Below, piece by piece: positions 46,893 through 57,539 of a stretch of 64,000 nt of DNA. A program made the translations under genes and the position numbers. How positions within the stretch are numbered: position 1 is the stretch's first letter; the number at the start of each line of letters is the position of its first letter. Where the stretch lies: assembly GCF_009720525.1 (NCBI RefSeq), contig NZ_CP043930.1, forward strand, positions 682,001 to 746,000. Direction: 5' to 3'. Below the pieces are notes generated by a model. The model saw only the letters and a list, made by a program, of their open reading frames with translations, was not told the DNA's origin and did not search any database. The stretch is from Gimesia benthica (GTDB lineage Bacteria; Planctomycetota; Planctomycetia; Planctomycetales; Planctomycetaceae).

Positions 46893-47852
46893 ATGAATCC
46901 ATCGAATCCTCCGACCGGGCAATCGAATGCTGAAATAGAAGAACTACGCAACAAGTATTACAACGCAACAGTCCAAGATTTGCGCATGCCTCACGCGCAT
47001 CTCATGATCATGCGTGTGAAGCCTGATGCAGAGGTTCCCCGCTTCTCAGGGGGCCAATATACAACCCTGGGCCTCGGTTCCTGGGAACATCGAGTCGATG
47101 GCGGACCTCTCGCAGAATTAGCGAAGCAGAAACTGATCCGCCGCGCATATTCGATTTCATGCCCTATGCTTGACGTCCAGGGAGATCTCCTGGCCAATGA
47201 CGAGATTGATTACCTGGAATTTTATATCACTCTGGTTCTGCGGCCCGACACTGATGATCCACCGTTGACTCCCCGCCTGTTCAATCTGAAAGAAGGCGAT
47301 CGACTGCATCTTGGTAAAAAACCGGTCGGCACATACACACTCAAACCAGTCGAACCTGAAGATAACGTCATTTTTGCCGGAACCGGAACTGGCGAGGCCC
47401 CGCATAATTCCATGACGATTGAATTACTCAAACGTGGACATACCGGGCAAATCGTATCAATGACTTGTGTTCGCTATCGAGGTGACCTGGGTTACCTCGA
47501 TCAGCAGAAACAGTTGCAGGAAAAGTATCCGAACTACCACTACGGATCATTCACGACCCGTGAACCGGAAAATATCGATTCAAATCATCCTCAATACGTG
47601 GGGAAACAGTACCTGCAGGATATGATCGTACCGGAGAAATTCGAATCGCAGTTTGGCTGGTCGCCCGAACCTGGAAAGACACACGTTTTTCTCTGTGGCA
47701 ATCCTTCCATGATTGGTCTACCCGAGAAAAACGATCAGGGAGAGTTGGTTTTCCCTGAATCCAAGGGGATGGTTGAACTGCTTACCGAGCAGGGATACAA
47801 ACTCTCAACCCCGAAGAGCCCGGGAAATATCCACTTCGAGAAATACTGGTAA
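46893..47852 (+). CDS. fpr: Ferredoxin/flavodoxin-NADP+ reductase
   Basis: ATG 46893 is preceded by GGGAGA, a good SD; a TTG 27 bases upstream is less likely. The protein has 319 residues. FAD binding: RRAYSISCP and the following beta-barrel. NADP binding: FAGTGTGEAPHNSM, later HVFLCGNPSMIGLP. The C-terminus ends in EKYW, and a terminal aromatic stacked on the flavin is typical of bacterial Fpr enzymes. It is about 60 residues longer than E. coli Fpr because of internal loops (for example around GSWEHRVDGGPLAEL). The enzyme exchanges electrons between NADPH and ferredoxin or flavodoxin. A strong terminator follows. Confidence 0.88.
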   Translation: MNPSNPPTGQSNAEIEELRNKYYNATVQDLRMPHAHLMIMRVKPDAEVPRFSGGQYTTLGLGSWEHRVDGGPLAELAKQKLIRRAYSISCPMLDVQGDLLANDEIDYLEFYITLVLRPDTDDPPLTPRLFNLKEGDRLHLGKKPVGTYTLKPVEPEDNVIFAGTGTGEAPHNSMTIELLKRGHTGQIVSMTCVRYRGDLGYLDQQKQLQEKYPNYHYGSFTTREPENIDSNHPQYVGKQYLQDMIVPEKFESQFGWSPEPGKTHVFLCGNPSMIGLPEKNDQGELVFPESKGMVELLTEQGYKLSTPKSPGNIHFEKYW

Positions 47853-47888
47853 GCAAAAAAAGGGTGTCAATTACACCCCAGCGCATCG

Positions 47889-47920
47889 AAAACGGGGCCT
47901 GTCAATTCAGCCCCGTTTTT
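47889..47920 (+). terminator. Rho-independent terminator after fpr
   Basis: AAAACGGGGC (47889-47898) pairs perfectly with GCCCCGTTTT (47910-47919), with an 11-base loop and a T-run. A smaller hairpin GGGTGT/ACACCC lies just before it at about 47863-47880. Confidence 0.85.
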
Positions 47921-48050
47921 GCTAGGCGCATTACACACCTGTTTCGAAAGAAAACAGGGGGCAGCAGATTCACTGGTATTTTGTGATGTGCTTTGAAAAA
48001 GCAAATATTCCAGAACAGCGAATCTTTTTTATTCTGGTCCAGCCTGGCGA

Positions 48051-48140
48051 CTAGTCCTTGCGGTGTCTGATCTTAGCTCTTGCACGTCGTTTTTTACGAC
48101 CAATTTTTCGACGTCCTTTACCGGTCTTCTTGGTTCCCAT
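48051..48140 (-). CDS. 29-residue very basic protein, ribosomal-protein-like
   Basis: A short frame reads MGTKKTGKGRRKIGRKKRRA and then nine more residues (RAKIRHRKD) before TAG. Of 29 residues, 17 are Lys or Arg, and there is one acidic residue. This is far from random coding and resembles tiny ribosomal proteins such as bTHX or AURKAIP1/bS22-like peptides, although I cannot match it to one. A purine-rich AAGG lies about 12-15 bases before the ATG. It stands alone, between fpr and the aldo/keto reductase, on the opposite strand to both. Confidence 0.6.
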   Translation of the reverse strand: MGTKKTGKGRRKIGRKKRRARAKIRHRKD

Positions 48141-48428
48141 TCGAAGCAATGCCTTTCGTATCTACTTCTAAAACTTAGAAAATTGAGATATTCACTCTCT
48201 GAATGCCGCAATCCACTCTAATCGTTCCTGATTTGAAGTGATTCTAGATCAGCGGCTGAGTTGTAAGTCCAAGGTGGAAAATACTATTTTAACAGGCATT
48301 GATCAAATCTTCAACCACTCATGTAACAGGAAATCACCTGTGCCTTGAGAAATCTGTTGCAAAACTCGAAGATAGACCAGCAGAAGACTGGCATTAAAAA
48401 CCCTATTTCAACTTCAGGAACGACAATT

Positions 48429-49430
48429 ATGGATTACCGTAACTTAGGAAAAGCTGGTGTACGTGTCTCTCCCGTCTGTCTGGGCACGATGATGTTCGGT
48501 GGCCCCACCAGCGAGGCTGACTCCATCTCCATCATGCATAAGGCCATTGATCAGGGAATCAACTTCTTCGACACCGCAAACATGTACAGTACAGGTGGCT
48601 CCGAAACCGTTGTCGGTAAGGCATTGGTCGACCGCCGTGATAAAGTCGTTCTGGCCACCAAAGGACGGGCGCCCATGGGAGATGGGCCCAACGATGCGGG
48701 AGCCAGCCGAGTTCATTTGATGCGGGAACTCGATCGCAGTCTGCAGCGGATGCAGACCGATTACGTCGATATCTATTATGTGCACACCCCCGACTATCAG
48801 ACTCCGATCGAAGAAACGCTCCGCACTCTGGATGACATGGTCCGCTCTGGTAAGGTCCGCTATATCGCCTGCTCGAACTTCCGTGCCTGGCGTTTAGCCG
48901 AGGCTCTCTGGACGAGCGATGTGCGCAACCTATATTCCTTCAGTTGTGTTCAGCCGCTTTACAACATCATGAACCGAGACATCGAAGTGGAACTGCTGCC
49001 ACTCTGTCAGGAGAAGGGGATCGGTGTTGTCAGTTACAGTCCGCTGGCACGTGGCATCCTGACGGGTAAGTACCAGGCCGGCAAACCATTCCCGGAAGGC
49101 AGTCGGGCCTCCCGCAATGATAAGCGGATGAACGAAGCGGAACTTCGCGATGTCAGCATCGAACTTTCGCAGGAAATCTCAGCCTATTGCGACAAAAAAG
49201 GCGTTTCGATGACGAATTTCGCGCTCGCCTGGTGCCTGGCCAATCCTATTCTGACATCGATCATCATTGGTCCGCGCACCATGGAACAGTATGAAGATAA
49301 CATGGGATGCCTCGACGTTGAAATCACAGCCGAAGACGAAGAATTCATCAACTCACTGGTTCCCCCGGGAGAACACAGCGGAAAAGGTTTCCAGGATCCG
49401 CAGTATCCGGTAACGGGCCGCGGCAAATAA
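48429..49430 (+). CDS. Aldo/keto reductase
   Basis: This protein has 333 residues from ATG 48429, where the conserved core MDYRNLGKAGVRVSPVCLG begins; an upstream TTG would add 28 unconserved residues. The catalytic tetrad is visible: Asp and Tyr in FFDTANMYSTGGSE, Lys in VVLATKG and His in IYYVHTPD. NADPH contacts lie in SCVQPLYNIMNRD and SPLARGILTGKY. The branch resembles the YajO/voltage-gated channel beta subunit-like reductases acting on aldehydes or sugars; substrate unknown. It converges with trmL, 5 bases between stops. Confidence 0.88.
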   Translation: MDYRNLGKAGVRVSPVCLGTMMFGGPTSEADSISIMHKAIDQGINFFDTANMYSTGGSETVVGKALVDRRDKVVLATKGRAPMGDGPNDAGASRVHLMRELDRSLQRMQTDYVDIYYVHTPDYQTPIEETLRTLDDMVRSGKVRYIACSNFRAWRLAEALWTSDVRNLYSFSCVQPLYNIMNRDIEVELLPLCQEKGIGVVSYSPLARGILTGKYQAGKPFPEGSRASRNDKRMNEAELRDVSIELSQEISAYCDKKGVSMTNFALAWCLANPILTSIIIGPRTMEQYEDNMGCLDVEITAEDEEFINSLVPPGEHSGKGFQDPQYPVTGRGK

Positions 49431-49435
49431 TCGAT

Positions 49436-49912
49436 TCAGGGAAGTCCCCCGAACTGACGGACTGCTTCGTACATGACGGTATTCGCTGTACTGGCAAGAT
49501 TGAGACTGCGGACCTCTTCATACATCGGCAGTTTCAGATTACATTCGGGGGACGCGTCCCTGACGCTGGGAGGCAGACCATTACTTTCGCTTCCGAACAG
49601 GAGGACGTGTCCTGGCTCAAATTCAGCATCCCAGAGCAATCGGGTTGCGAACTTGGTCAGCTTCCACCATGTCCTGTCAGAGAGCCGTTCCTGTACCTCC
49701 TGCAGGCTGTCAACAGCTTCCCAGTTCAGGTGTTGCCAGTAATCCATCCCGGCTCGCCTCAAATGTTTTGCGTCCAGTTTGAACCCCAGGGGACGAACGA
49801 GCCAGAGTTTCGCTCCCACCGCCACGCAGGTGCGACCGATATTCCCTGTATTTTGCGGGATATCCGGCTGATAGAGGACGACATGCATCAGGGGTTCAGA
49901 GGAAGATGACAT
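49436..49912 (-). CDS. trmL: tRNA (cytidine/uridine-34-2'-O)-methyltransferase
   Basis: This 158-residue SPOUT-class protein methylates the wobble ribose of leucine tRNAs in relatives. The N-terminus [21 protein letters not shown] matches TrmL closely, as do [29 protein letters not shown] and [17 protein letters not shown], which form the knot and SAM pocket. Length matches E. coli TrmL (157). The start at 49912 adds eight residues before the conserved MHVV; the inner methionine is also possible. It converges with the aldo/keto reductase and is divergent from ileS. Confidence 0.92.
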   Translation of the reverse strand: MSSSSEPLMHVVLYQPDIPQNTGNIGRTCVAVGAKLWLVRPLGFKLDAKHLRRAGMDYWQHLNWEAVDSLQEVQERLSDRTWWKLTKFATRLLWDAEFEPGHVLLFGSESNGLPPSVRDASPECNLKLPMYEEVRSLNLASTANTVMYEAVRQFGGLP

Positions 49913-50156
49913 TCAGGTACTCAAACTGGTAAAAAACTGACAAAACAGTTACAAATACGAATTTACAGCACTCGCAAGCCAGCGCTGACTATGTAATACT
50001 TAACGCATTCCCGTTATTATACTTCTGCTTATCGCAGGTACGCGTCAGCGTAATGAATCATTATTTGAAATGGTACTGACAGTAGTTCCTGCTGCTGATC
50101 TTTTTCCAAATTCCCACAAACCGATTTCAGACCAGAAAACACAATAAGATCTTCCG

Positions 50157-53100
50157 ATGTTTCAAAAAGTTACTGATGCCAGCTTCATCAAAGGTGAACA
50201 CGAAATCCTCAAATTCTGGGAAGAGAACCAGACGTTTACCCAGCTCCGCCGGAAGAATCAGGGAAAACCCAAATGGAGTTTTCTTGACGGTCCGATGACC
50301 GCCAACAACCCCATGGGCGTGCACCATGCCTGGGGAAGAACCTACAAAGACGCCTATCAACGCTATTACGCGATGACGGGCCATGAACTCCGCTACCAGA
50401 ACGGCTTCGACTGTCAGGGGCTCTGGGTTGAAGTGGAGGTCGAAAAAGAGCTGGGATATGGCACCAAACAGGAAATCGTTTCTCACGGGATCGATAAATT
50501 CGTCAACGAATGTAAAAAGCGGGTACTGAAGTTCGCCGCTCGTCAGACCGAGCAGTCTGTACGACTGGGCTTCTGGATGGACTGGGACAATCCAGATCAG
50601 TTACGCGAGCTGGCGCAGTCCGTTGGTGAAGAGACCGAAGTTACCATCACCACCCCCAGCGGAAAACAGGTGACTGACCGGGCAGACATGCTGGTCTCAC
50701 GTCTGGGGAATGCGGAATGGGGCGGAAGCTACTTCACCTTCTCCACGGAAAACAATGAAACCATCTGGACCTTCCTCAAGAAGTGCTATGAACGGGGGAA
50801 GGTTTATCGAGGACATGACGTGATGCCCTGGTCCGGACGCGGGGGCAGTGCCTACAGCCAGATGGAAGTGGCCGATGGTCGTAAGCTCTCTGTCCACAAA
50901 TCCATCTTCGTCCGCTTCCCACTGAAAGACCGGGAAAACGAATTCCTGCTGATCTGGACCACCACCCCTTGGACATTGACCAGTAACGTGGCAGCAGCGA
51001 TCAATCCGGATCTGGAATACGTCAAACTCAAGGCGAAAAAAGACGATGCGATTTACTACTTCGCCAAGGACAACCTCGAGTATCAGCGACTGAGTCGTGA
51101 GTACAAAGAAGGCTTTGGACGCCCCGAGTGGTCCTGGCCCAAAGATGTTCCCAAACTGAAAACCCTGGCTCAGATTTTCAAAGAGCAGGGGGGATATGAG
51201 ATTGTCGACACCATCAAAGGTGCAGAGATGGTGGGCTGGGAATACACAGGTCCTTTCGATAATCTGCCTGCACAACAGACTCCCGGCGGATACCCCAGTG
51301 ACGATAATCTGCTGAATCAAAGTGGAATTTCCTGCCACAAGGTTGTCGATGGTGGACGCGATTTTAAAGGAAACCCGCATGTAGTCGCCGGTGAGGGAAC
51401 CGGGATCGTACATACCGCCCCTGGCTGTGGTGATGTCGACCACCAGCTTGGCAAACAACTCGGGCTGGTCGCGATTGCACCGCTGGGCGAAGATGGTCGG
51501 TTCGAGGAGGGCTTTGGCGAATTCACTGGAATGGAAGCCATCGATCCTGCGACTCCGGAACTGGTCTTCGAAAAGCTCAAAGAGAAAGGCCTGCTGGTTT
51601 CAGTCGAACAGTACCCCCACATCTATCCGCATTGCTGGCGGACGGGCGATGAACTGATTTTCCGCCTGGTAGATGAATGGTTCATTAACATGGACTGGCG
51701 CGAAGAGATCAAAGATATCACCCGCCAGATCGACTGGGTCCCTTCCAGTATCGATGGGGAGCAGCACGAACTCGAATGGCTGACCAACATGCGCGACTGG
51801 ATGGTCTCCAAAAAACGATTCTGGGGCCTGGCACTGCCGATCTGGGTAGACGAGGAAACTGGTGATTTCGAAGTCATTGGATCCCTTGATGAACTCAAGG
51901 AACGTGCTGTAGAAGGTTGGGAAGCACTCGAGGGGCACACGCCGCATCGCCCCTGGATCGATCAGGTGAAACTGAAAAACCCCAAGACCGGGAACCTGAT
52001 GACCCGTATTCCGGATGTGGGAAATCCCTGGCTGGATGCAGGCATCGTGCCTTTCTCCACAATGCAATACAACACCAACCCGGAAGAGTGGGAGAAATGG
52101 TATCCGGCTGACCTGGTCACCGAATGTTTCCCCGGTCAGTTCCGCAACTGGTTCTATGCCCTGTTATCGATGGCCACCATGATGGATGGGACTCCTCCAT
52201 TCAAAACACTGCTGGGATATCGCCTGGTGTTGAATGAGGAAGGCAAACCTATGCACAAATCAGATGGAACCGCCATCTGGTTTGAAGAAGCAGCCGAGCA
52301 ATTGGGCGTCGACACAATGCGCTGGATGTACCTGGCACATAACCCCGCCAGCGATCTGCGTTTTGGAATGCGGAACCCGGACGAGCAGGTCACGCTGGAG
52401 ACTCCGGAAGGCCCGATCTCAGAGACCCGCGAAGGAGCACCAACCTGTCTGGTTGAGAGTAAACCTGCCGACGAAATCCGTCGCCAGGTATTAATCCCTC
52501 TCTGGAACTCCTACGCATTCTTTGTGAACTACGCACGGCTGGATGAATTTGATCCTTCACAGGCTGCCGTTCCTGTTGCAGATCGTCCTGAAATTGACCG
52601 CTGGATTCTGTCCAACCTGCAGGCTCTGCTGGTCTCTGCCAAGACCGAGATCGAAGCCTACAATTATGCCGGCTTCCTCAAGAATGCGACAACGTTTATT
52701 GACGATCTTTCCAACTGGTATATCCGTCGGAACCGTCGTCGATTCTGGCGTTCACAGGATGCCAATGACACAGACAAACTGGCTGCCTACCAGACTCTTT
52801 ATGAAGTTCTGGTCACGCTTTCGCAGGCACTGGCTCCGGTCATCCCGTTCCTGACCGAACGCATTTATCAGAACCTGGTAACCAGTTGGGATAAGAGTGC
52901 TCCCACCAGCGTGCACCTTTGTGATTTTCCCACCTGTGACACCACACTGCTGGATGAGAAACTCAACTTCCGCTCAGCTCAGGCTCAGATTATGGTCAAG
53001 CTGGGACACAAGCTGCGGGATGAATCGAATCAGCGTGTCCGTCAGCCGCTGGCCGAGTTACGCTATGCCTGCCAAACCCCAGAACAGGCTGAAGCGATTG

Positions 53101-53705
53101 AAAGCCTCGCCAGTACTGTGGAAGAGGAACTGAATATTAAGCAGGTTACCCGTTGTGAAAACCTGGATGAACTGGTCAGCTACACATATAAACCGAACCT
53201 GAAAACACTGGGTCCCAAATTCGGAAAACTGCTCGGGGTGTTGCGTAAGGAACTTCCCGAACTGGGCGATGATGTTCTGGGCCCCCTGAGACGCGGTGAA
53301 TCGGTTTCACTGGAACTGGCGGGCAACCAGATCGATCTGGAACCGGACGATGTTCTGGTGGGAACAGAACAGGCTGCAGACTGGGCTAGTGCCGACGAGC
53401 AGGGGATCCAGATTGCGATCTCGACGAAACTAACACCGGAGCTGGAACAGGAAGGGATGGCCCGTGACTTCGTTCGCCAGATTCAACAGCTTCGCAAAGA
53501 AGCCGATCTGGAAATCGAAGATCGGATCATTGTCACATATGATTCGCAGGGGGCAGCAGAGATCGAACAGGCTGTTTCCAACTGGACTGATTACATCCTG
53601 GGAGAAACCCTCGGAGATCAGCTGGATCAGTCTCAGAGCCTGACGGATGGCAAAGAAGTCACCATCGGAAATGTGAAGGCCCTGATTACAATTCAGAAAG
53701 TGTAA
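50157..53705 (+). CDS. ileS: Isoleucyl-tRNA synthetase, divergent type
   Basis: This class I synthetase of 1182 residues charges tRNA-Ile with isoleucine. The HIGH element is replaced by PMGVHHAWG (about 52-60), and KMSKS by PMHKSDGT (residues 698-705); such variants occur in a known IleS branch. An insertion of about 45 residues lies after MDWDN (about 146-190). At 223-230 the motif MPWSGRGGS stands where relatives have a cysteine pair (CPRC), so that metal site appears lost. The editing domain follows (about 235-430, with TTPWTLTSN), then the rest of the catalytic core, the anticodon-binding helical region ([12 protein letters not shown]) and a C-terminal domain. It ends at a strong bidirectional terminator. 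Confidence 0.94.
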   Translation: MFQKVTDASFIKGEHEILKFWEENQTFTQLRRKNQGKPKWSFLDGPMTANNPMGVHHAWGRTYKDAYQRYYAMTGHELRYQNGFDCQGLWVEVEVEKELGYGTKQEIVSHGIDKFVNECKKRVLKFAARQTEQSVRLGFWMDWDNPDQLRELAQSVGEETEVTITTPSGKQVTDRADMLVSRLGNAEWGGSYFTFSTENNETIWTFLKKCYERGKVYRGHDVMPWSGRGGSAYSQMEVADGRKLSVHKSIFVRFPLKDRENEFLLIWTTTPWTLTSNVAAAINPDLEYVKLKAKKDDAIYYFAKDNLEYQRLSREYKEGFGRPEWSWPKDVPKLKTLAQIFKEQGGYEIVDTIKGAEMVGWEYTGPFDNLPAQQTPGGYPSDDNLLNQSGISCHKVVDGGRDFKGNPHVVAGEGTGIVHTAPGCGDVDHQLGKQLGLVAIAPLGEDGRFEEGFGEFTGMEAIDPATPELVFEKLKEKGLLVSVEQYPHIYPHCWRTGDELIFRLVDEWFINMDWREEIKDITRQIDWVPSSIDGEQHELEWLTNMRDWMVSKKRFWGLALPIWVDEETGDFEVIGSLDELKERAVEGWEALEGHTPHRPWIDQVKLKNPKTGNLMTRIPDVGNPWLDAGIVPFSTMQYNTNPEEWEKWYPADLVTECFPGQFRNWFYALLSMATMMDGTPPFKTLLGYRLVLNEEGKPMHKSDGTAIWFEEAAEQLGVDTMRWMYLAHNPASDLRFGMRNPDEQVTLETPEGPISETREGAPTCLVESKPADEIRRQVLIPLWNSYAFFVNYARLDEFDPSQAAVPVADRPEIDRWILSNLQALLVSAKTEIEAYNYAGFLKNATTFIDDLSNWYIRRNRRRFWRSQDANDTDKLAAYQTLYEVLVTLSQALAPVIPFLTERIYQNLVTSWDKSAPTSVHLCDFPTCDTTLLDEKLNFRSAQAQIMVKLGHKLRDESNQRVRQPLAELRYACQTPEQAEAIESLASTVEEELNIKQVTRCENLDELVSYTYKPNLKTLGPKFGKLLGVLRKELPELGDDVLGPLRRGESVSLELAGNQIDLEPDDVLVGTEQAADWASADEQGIQIAISTKLTPELEQEGMARDFVRQIQQLRKEADLEIEDRIIVTYDSQGAAEIEQAVSNWTDYILGETLGDQLDQSQSLTDGKEVTIGNVKALITIQKV

Positions 53706-53720
53706 ATCAGCTGAATAGAA

Positions 53721-53763
53721 GGAGTGTCAACGTTACATCGATTTCACGTTGACACTCCATTTT
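53721..53763. terminator. Bidirectional terminator between ileS and sulfatase
   Basis: GGAGTGTCAACGT (53721-53733) pairs with ACGTTGACACTCC (53746-53758), a perfect 13-bp stem with a 12-base loop followed by ATTTT on the plus strand. It serves ileS and probably the convergent sulfatase, whose stop lies 9 bases beyond. Confidence 0.75.
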
Positions 53764-53771
53764 CGACTTAT

Positions 53772-55682
53772 TTACTTGTTCTGTCCCTGTTGTTCCTGAA
53801 GCCGTTCGACCAGTCGTCCCACATAGCTTTGCAGTCGACGATTAACCTGATCATTCTTCACAGGCAGATTAGCGATCTGTTCCTTCACAGCAGCGACCTT
53901 TTTTGGTCCCAGTTTATCCAGTCCATTCAGAGCCAGCATCGCGACATAGAGTCCATCTTTCTTCTGATTCGCGAGGGAAATCAGTGTTTCGACGCCTGCG
54001 TTGACATCCTGCTGATTTCCGTAGCGTCCCAGAGCCTCCGCGGCGATGCACCGTACAGACTTCGATGAATCCTGCAACGCGGCTCTCAACTGCGGTGCAG
54101 CCTGCTGCACTGCCTGTTTGCCTCGAATCAGAAAGCCCATCGCGGCCCAGTAGCGAACGACATCATTCTCATCTTTGAGGCCAGCCAGCAGCTCTGCCTG
54201 GGCATTCGTTTTTTGCGATGAGGCCAGATCCGCCATCGATAGAATCTCGGGCAGAGGATACAACTCGGAACTATGTCCGATCAGATAGGGTGCCTTCCCA
54301 TCCGCCAGTCGATGAATTTCCGCCTCCGGCATGAAGCCCAGATCACGAATCGCCAGCAGTTTCTGATGCTGTGCTTTGCGAAGTTCATTCAAGACTTCCT
54401 GATGCTCGTCAGAATCGACCAGGTTTTTGACTTCGTCCTGGTCGTTCTGTAGATCGTAAAGCTCATCAGATGGCTTCGTTTCCCAGAAATAAGTTTGAGG
54501 TGGGACAAGTTCTCCCGCATCATACATGCGTTTCCAGACCTGAGTGGTCGGTGTCTGGAACATGTAATTCAGGTACTGGCCATATTCCTTGTGTGGCATA
54601 TAGTTACGAATGTAAACAAAACGCTTGTTACGCACGGACCGCACCAGATCGTAGCGTTCATCCATTCTGCCCCGAAACCCGAACAGGTAGTCCTGAGGCT
54701 TGGTTTGATATTGTCCCAGAAAAGCATACCCCTGCATGTGTTCGGGAGGTTCGATTCCAGTCAAACTTAACAATGTTGGTGCAAAATCAACAAAGCTGAC
54801 CAGACGATCCGACTCTCCATCAGTCCGATAATCGGGGGAAGCCAGACTGCGGAACTTAGGAGGAATGTAGATCACCAGTGGCACCTGCAGCCCCGAGTTA
54901 TAAGGCCAACGTTTGCTGCGCGGCATTCCAGAGCCATGGTCGCCGTAATAAAAGATGATCGTATCATCCGCCAGACCTGCTTCTGCCAGTTCCTTGAGGT
55001 TTTTCCCCACCAGCGCGTCCATTTCCGTTATACGATCGTAGTATTGCGCCCAGTCGTGACGCACTTCCGGCGTATCCGGATGATAGGCTGGGACTCGTGC
55101 TTTCGCAGGATCATGAACCAGAGTATGAGGCCGGTTCCGGATTTTACTCTCATGACTGATGGTGTGATTAAAGACGGCAAAGAAAGGTTGTCCGGGCTTA
55201 CGATTTTTCCAGTGAGCCTTCCGGCTGGATTCGTCCCAGATCTTTCCCACAGATTCGACGTTATAATCTTCCTTGCTGTTATTGGTACAGTAATAACCGG
55301 CTTTACGCAGGTACTGTGGATACATCAGAAACTGTTTCGGAAGCTTGACCATACTTCGCATATGTTCGGCCCCCAGGCAAGTCGGATACATCCCGGTAAT
55401 CAGCGTGGTCCGGGCTGGAGCGCAGACCGGGGCATTCGACCAGCAATTGAGATAGATCGTTCCCCGCGAAGCGAGTTTATCGATATGGGGAGTATCCGCG
55501 TATTCATCCCCATAACAGCCGAGGTGGGGACCATTGTCTTCACTGGTAATCCACAATACGTTGGGGCGGACGTTCTCAGAATCCGCTGCTGATAACGTGG
55601 TGACGGATCCCAAAACCAGAGCCAGCACGATCGCACTGAGGAACGCACCGATTATCATTTGCTGAGCACTTCTAAGCTGCAT
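53772..55682 (-). CDS. Exported sulfatase with C-terminal HEAT-like repeats
   Basis: The start is ATG 55682 or another five codons upstream; both precede a signal segment (IIGAFLSAIVLALVLG). The protein has about 636 residues. The signature CAPARTTLITG (Cys92 counted from the outer start) is the formylglycine site, the first metal aspartates are weakened to TSEDNGPH, and YGDHGSGMPRSKRWPYNSG is typical of the heparan N-sulfatase-like branch. After the catalytic domain (to about 480), residues about 515-630 form helical repeats of HEAT type (VVRYWAAMGFLIRG, VRCIAAEALGRYG). That tail may bind substrate or a partner. Sulfated polysaccharide or glycosaminoglycan is a likely target, which is inference. 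Confidence 0.87.
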   Translation of the reverse strand: MQLRSAQQMIIGAFLSAIVLALVLGSVTTLSAADSENVRPNVLWITSEDNGPHLGCYGDEYADTPHIDKLASRGTIYLNCWSNAPVCAPARTTLITGMYPTCLGAEHMRSMVKLPKQFLMYPQYLRKAGYYCTNNSKEDYNVESVGKIWDESSRKAHWKNRKPGQPFFAVFNHTISHESKIRNRPHTLVHDPAKARVPAYHPDTPEVRHDWAQYYDRITEMDALVGKNLKELAEAGLADDTIIFYYGDHGSGMPRSKRWPYNSGLQVPLVIYIPPKFRSLASPDYRTDGESDRLVSFVDFAPTLLSLTGIEPPEHMQGYAFLGQYQTKPQDYLFGFRGRMDERYDLVRSVRNKRFVYIRNYMPHKEYGQYLNYMFQTPTTQVWKRMYDAGELVPPQTYFWETKPSDELYDLQNDQDEVKNLVDSDEHQEVLNELRKAQHQKLLAIRDLGFMPEAEIHRLADGKAPYLIGHSSELYPLPEILSMADLASSQKTNAQAELLAGLKDENDVVRYWAAMGFLIRGKQAVQQAAPQLRAALQDSSKSVRCIAAEALGRYGNQQDVNAGVETLISLANQKKDGLYVAMLALNGLDKLGPKKVAAVKEQIANLPVKNDQVNRRLQSYVGRLVERLQEQQGQNK

Positions 55683-55791
55683 AGATCTCACTTTCAATTC
55701 TAAACCGGTAAAACAGACGCCCCACTTTCAGAGAGTCTGTGAATTCTTTTTCTTACTGAGTTATGTCGTGCAGTCACAAATAGGCTGCCGA

Positions 55792-57360
55792 CTACTGACC
55801 ACGTACATCGTAGCAGAGCAGTAGATCCTGATCGCGCAGAAAAAGCTTCCCGTCAGCGACGACTGGATGCGGCCAGGCTGGCTTTCCAGTCCGTTGCGGC
55901 TGATCAAAGCGTCCTTTTTCCACATATGCTTTAGTGTTCACCTCGACAAGGGCGACGGGCCCCTTCTCACTACGCATGTAAATATGGCCGTCAGCACAAG
56001 TCAGAGCCCCTTTTCCTACCGAACGATCCTGCCAGACGGTCTCACCGTTTCTGAGGTTGATACATGTGAGAACCCCTGGATCGCTCGATCCATAAAGATA
56101 ACCGTCGATCTGGACCATCCCACCATGATGATTTTTCATATCGGGAGTAAAGAAACCCAACTGCGCAGTGACCCGATTCTGGGCAGCCGACAACTTAAGC
56201 AGCGCCCCTCCGGTTCCATAGCCTGAAGCGTAAAACACGGAACTCATCTCAGGATAAAAAACGGGGGCAGAACAGTTGGCGGTCTTATTCGCCGCCCGAT
56301 CATTGCCCCAGAGAGGCGTTCCGTTTTCGGCCGCAATTCCCATGACTCCCGAGTGGGTGAAATTTACGTATTGCTCGACACCTCCAACATCTATTTTGAT
56401 CGGTGAAGCATATCCAGCCTGTGGATTGGAGGGCACTGCCGATTTCCAGATCAGACTGCCATCCTGCTTTTTCAGTGCAACCATGGTCGCGCCCTGTCCT
56501 CCAGGTGTGCAAATCAGCTTATCGCCATCGATGAGAGGAGATTCGCTGATCCCCCAGACGATATTTCTGGCTGAAAACTCCTGCAGAATATTCTTTGACC
56601 ACTCGGGGTTTCCATCCCGTACGGAGAGGCAGGCAAGATTCCCATTCGCTCCCAGGGCATAAACCAGGTTGCCATCAACAGTTGGAGTGGAGCGTGGTCC
56701 ATTTCCCTGGTTATTCTGAAAGATCGGTCCATTGGACTGCGACCAGACAATTTCCCCCGTATTCAGATCGATAGCAAATACTGTTTCTTCGTTGGCTTTG
56801 GTTCCCATGGTAAAAACCAGATTGCCACTGAGTGAGACGGAAGAATATCCTTCGCCCAGCCCGCGAGCAGTCCATAGGAGTTTGGGTGGGTTTTGGCTCC
56901 AATCCTTCAGCAGCCCGGTCTCTGTGGAAATATTAGCCCGGTTCGGACCTCGAAACTGCGTCCATCCCTGATTTCCTGCAGGACTGGCGTCAGAAGTAGT
57001 TCCCTTCTGGCTGGTTTTCATTTCTTTACGGGGACGTTCCAACGGGGGTTTTGTTTTAGGCTCCAGAGACTCCCGAACTGAAAAACGAGTAATCTTGCCA
57101 GAACTGTCAGTAAAAACAGTGGCTCGCTGTCCTGTTTTGAACTGATCGAAAGCAGCATTTTTTCCGTTGAAAGTAATCGGAATCGAAGCAGGGACGGTAA
57201 AACTTTTTTCTTTTCCACCCGAATTTTTGATCACCACCTGTTGTTGATCAGCAGAGATTGACTGGATTTCCCCACTGAAAATCGCTGCATCAACCGGGGA
57301 TTCCAGCAGCATCAAATTGAACAGACAACACACCAGACTAAACAGACAGATCGATCGCAT
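55792..57360 (-). CDS. Exported PQQ-type beta-propeller protein
   Basis: This protein has 522 residues and a signal peptide (about 1-25, ending SPVDAA). Residues about 26-97 form a small beta-rich domain (GEIQSISADQQQVVI) that I do not assign. From about 130 the sequence is a propeller with repeats of the PQQ type: WTQFRGPNRANIS, VFAIDLNTGEIVW, LACLSVRDGNPEW, LTCINLRNGETVWQ. Alcohol-dehydrogenase catalytic residues and PQQ-binding cysteines are not evident, so it is probably a binding or scaffold protein rather than a quinoprotein dehydrogenase. A second, similar propeller is encoded at 59302, probably a paralogue. It is on the same strand as the sulfatase downstream, 94-110 bases away. Confidence 0.82.
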   Translation of the reverse strand: MRSICLFSLVCCLFNLMLLESPVDAAIFSGEIQSISADQQQVVIKNSGGKEKSFTVPASIPITFNGKNAAFDQFKTGQRATVFTDSSGKITRFSVRESLEPKTKPPLERPRKEMKTSQKGTTSDASPAGNQGWTQFRGPNRANISTETGLLKDWSQNPPKLLWTARGLGEGYSSVSLSGNLVFTMGTKANEETVFAIDLNTGEIVWSQSNGPIFQNNQGNGPRSTPTVDGNLVYALGANGNLACLSVRDGNPEWSKNILQEFSARNIVWGISESPLIDGDKLICTPGGQGATMVALKKQDGSLIWKSAVPSNPQAGYASPIKIDVGGVEQYVNFTHSGVMGIAAENGTPLWGNDRAANKTANCSAPVFYPEMSSVFYASGYGTGGALLKLSAAQNRVTAQLGFFTPDMKNHHGGMVQIDGYLYGSSDPGVLTCINLRNGETVWQDRSVGKGALTCADGHIYMRSEKGPVALVEVNTKAYVEKGRFDQPQRTGKPAWPHPVVADGKLFLRDQDLLLCYDVRGQ

Positions 57361-57539
57361 GAGAAACCTCTTTGAATCGGGAGAAAGCGTCTGACTTCCG
57401 TTTGCACTGCTGACCAGCAGGCAGGATCCTGTATCGATTGTACTGAAATTAATTCACGGTATGAAGCAGGAAAGCAGATTTGTCCATGAATGGCAGCCTT
57501 TTCTGACGGCCCTGTAGGGCACAGGACAAATGGTCCCTT

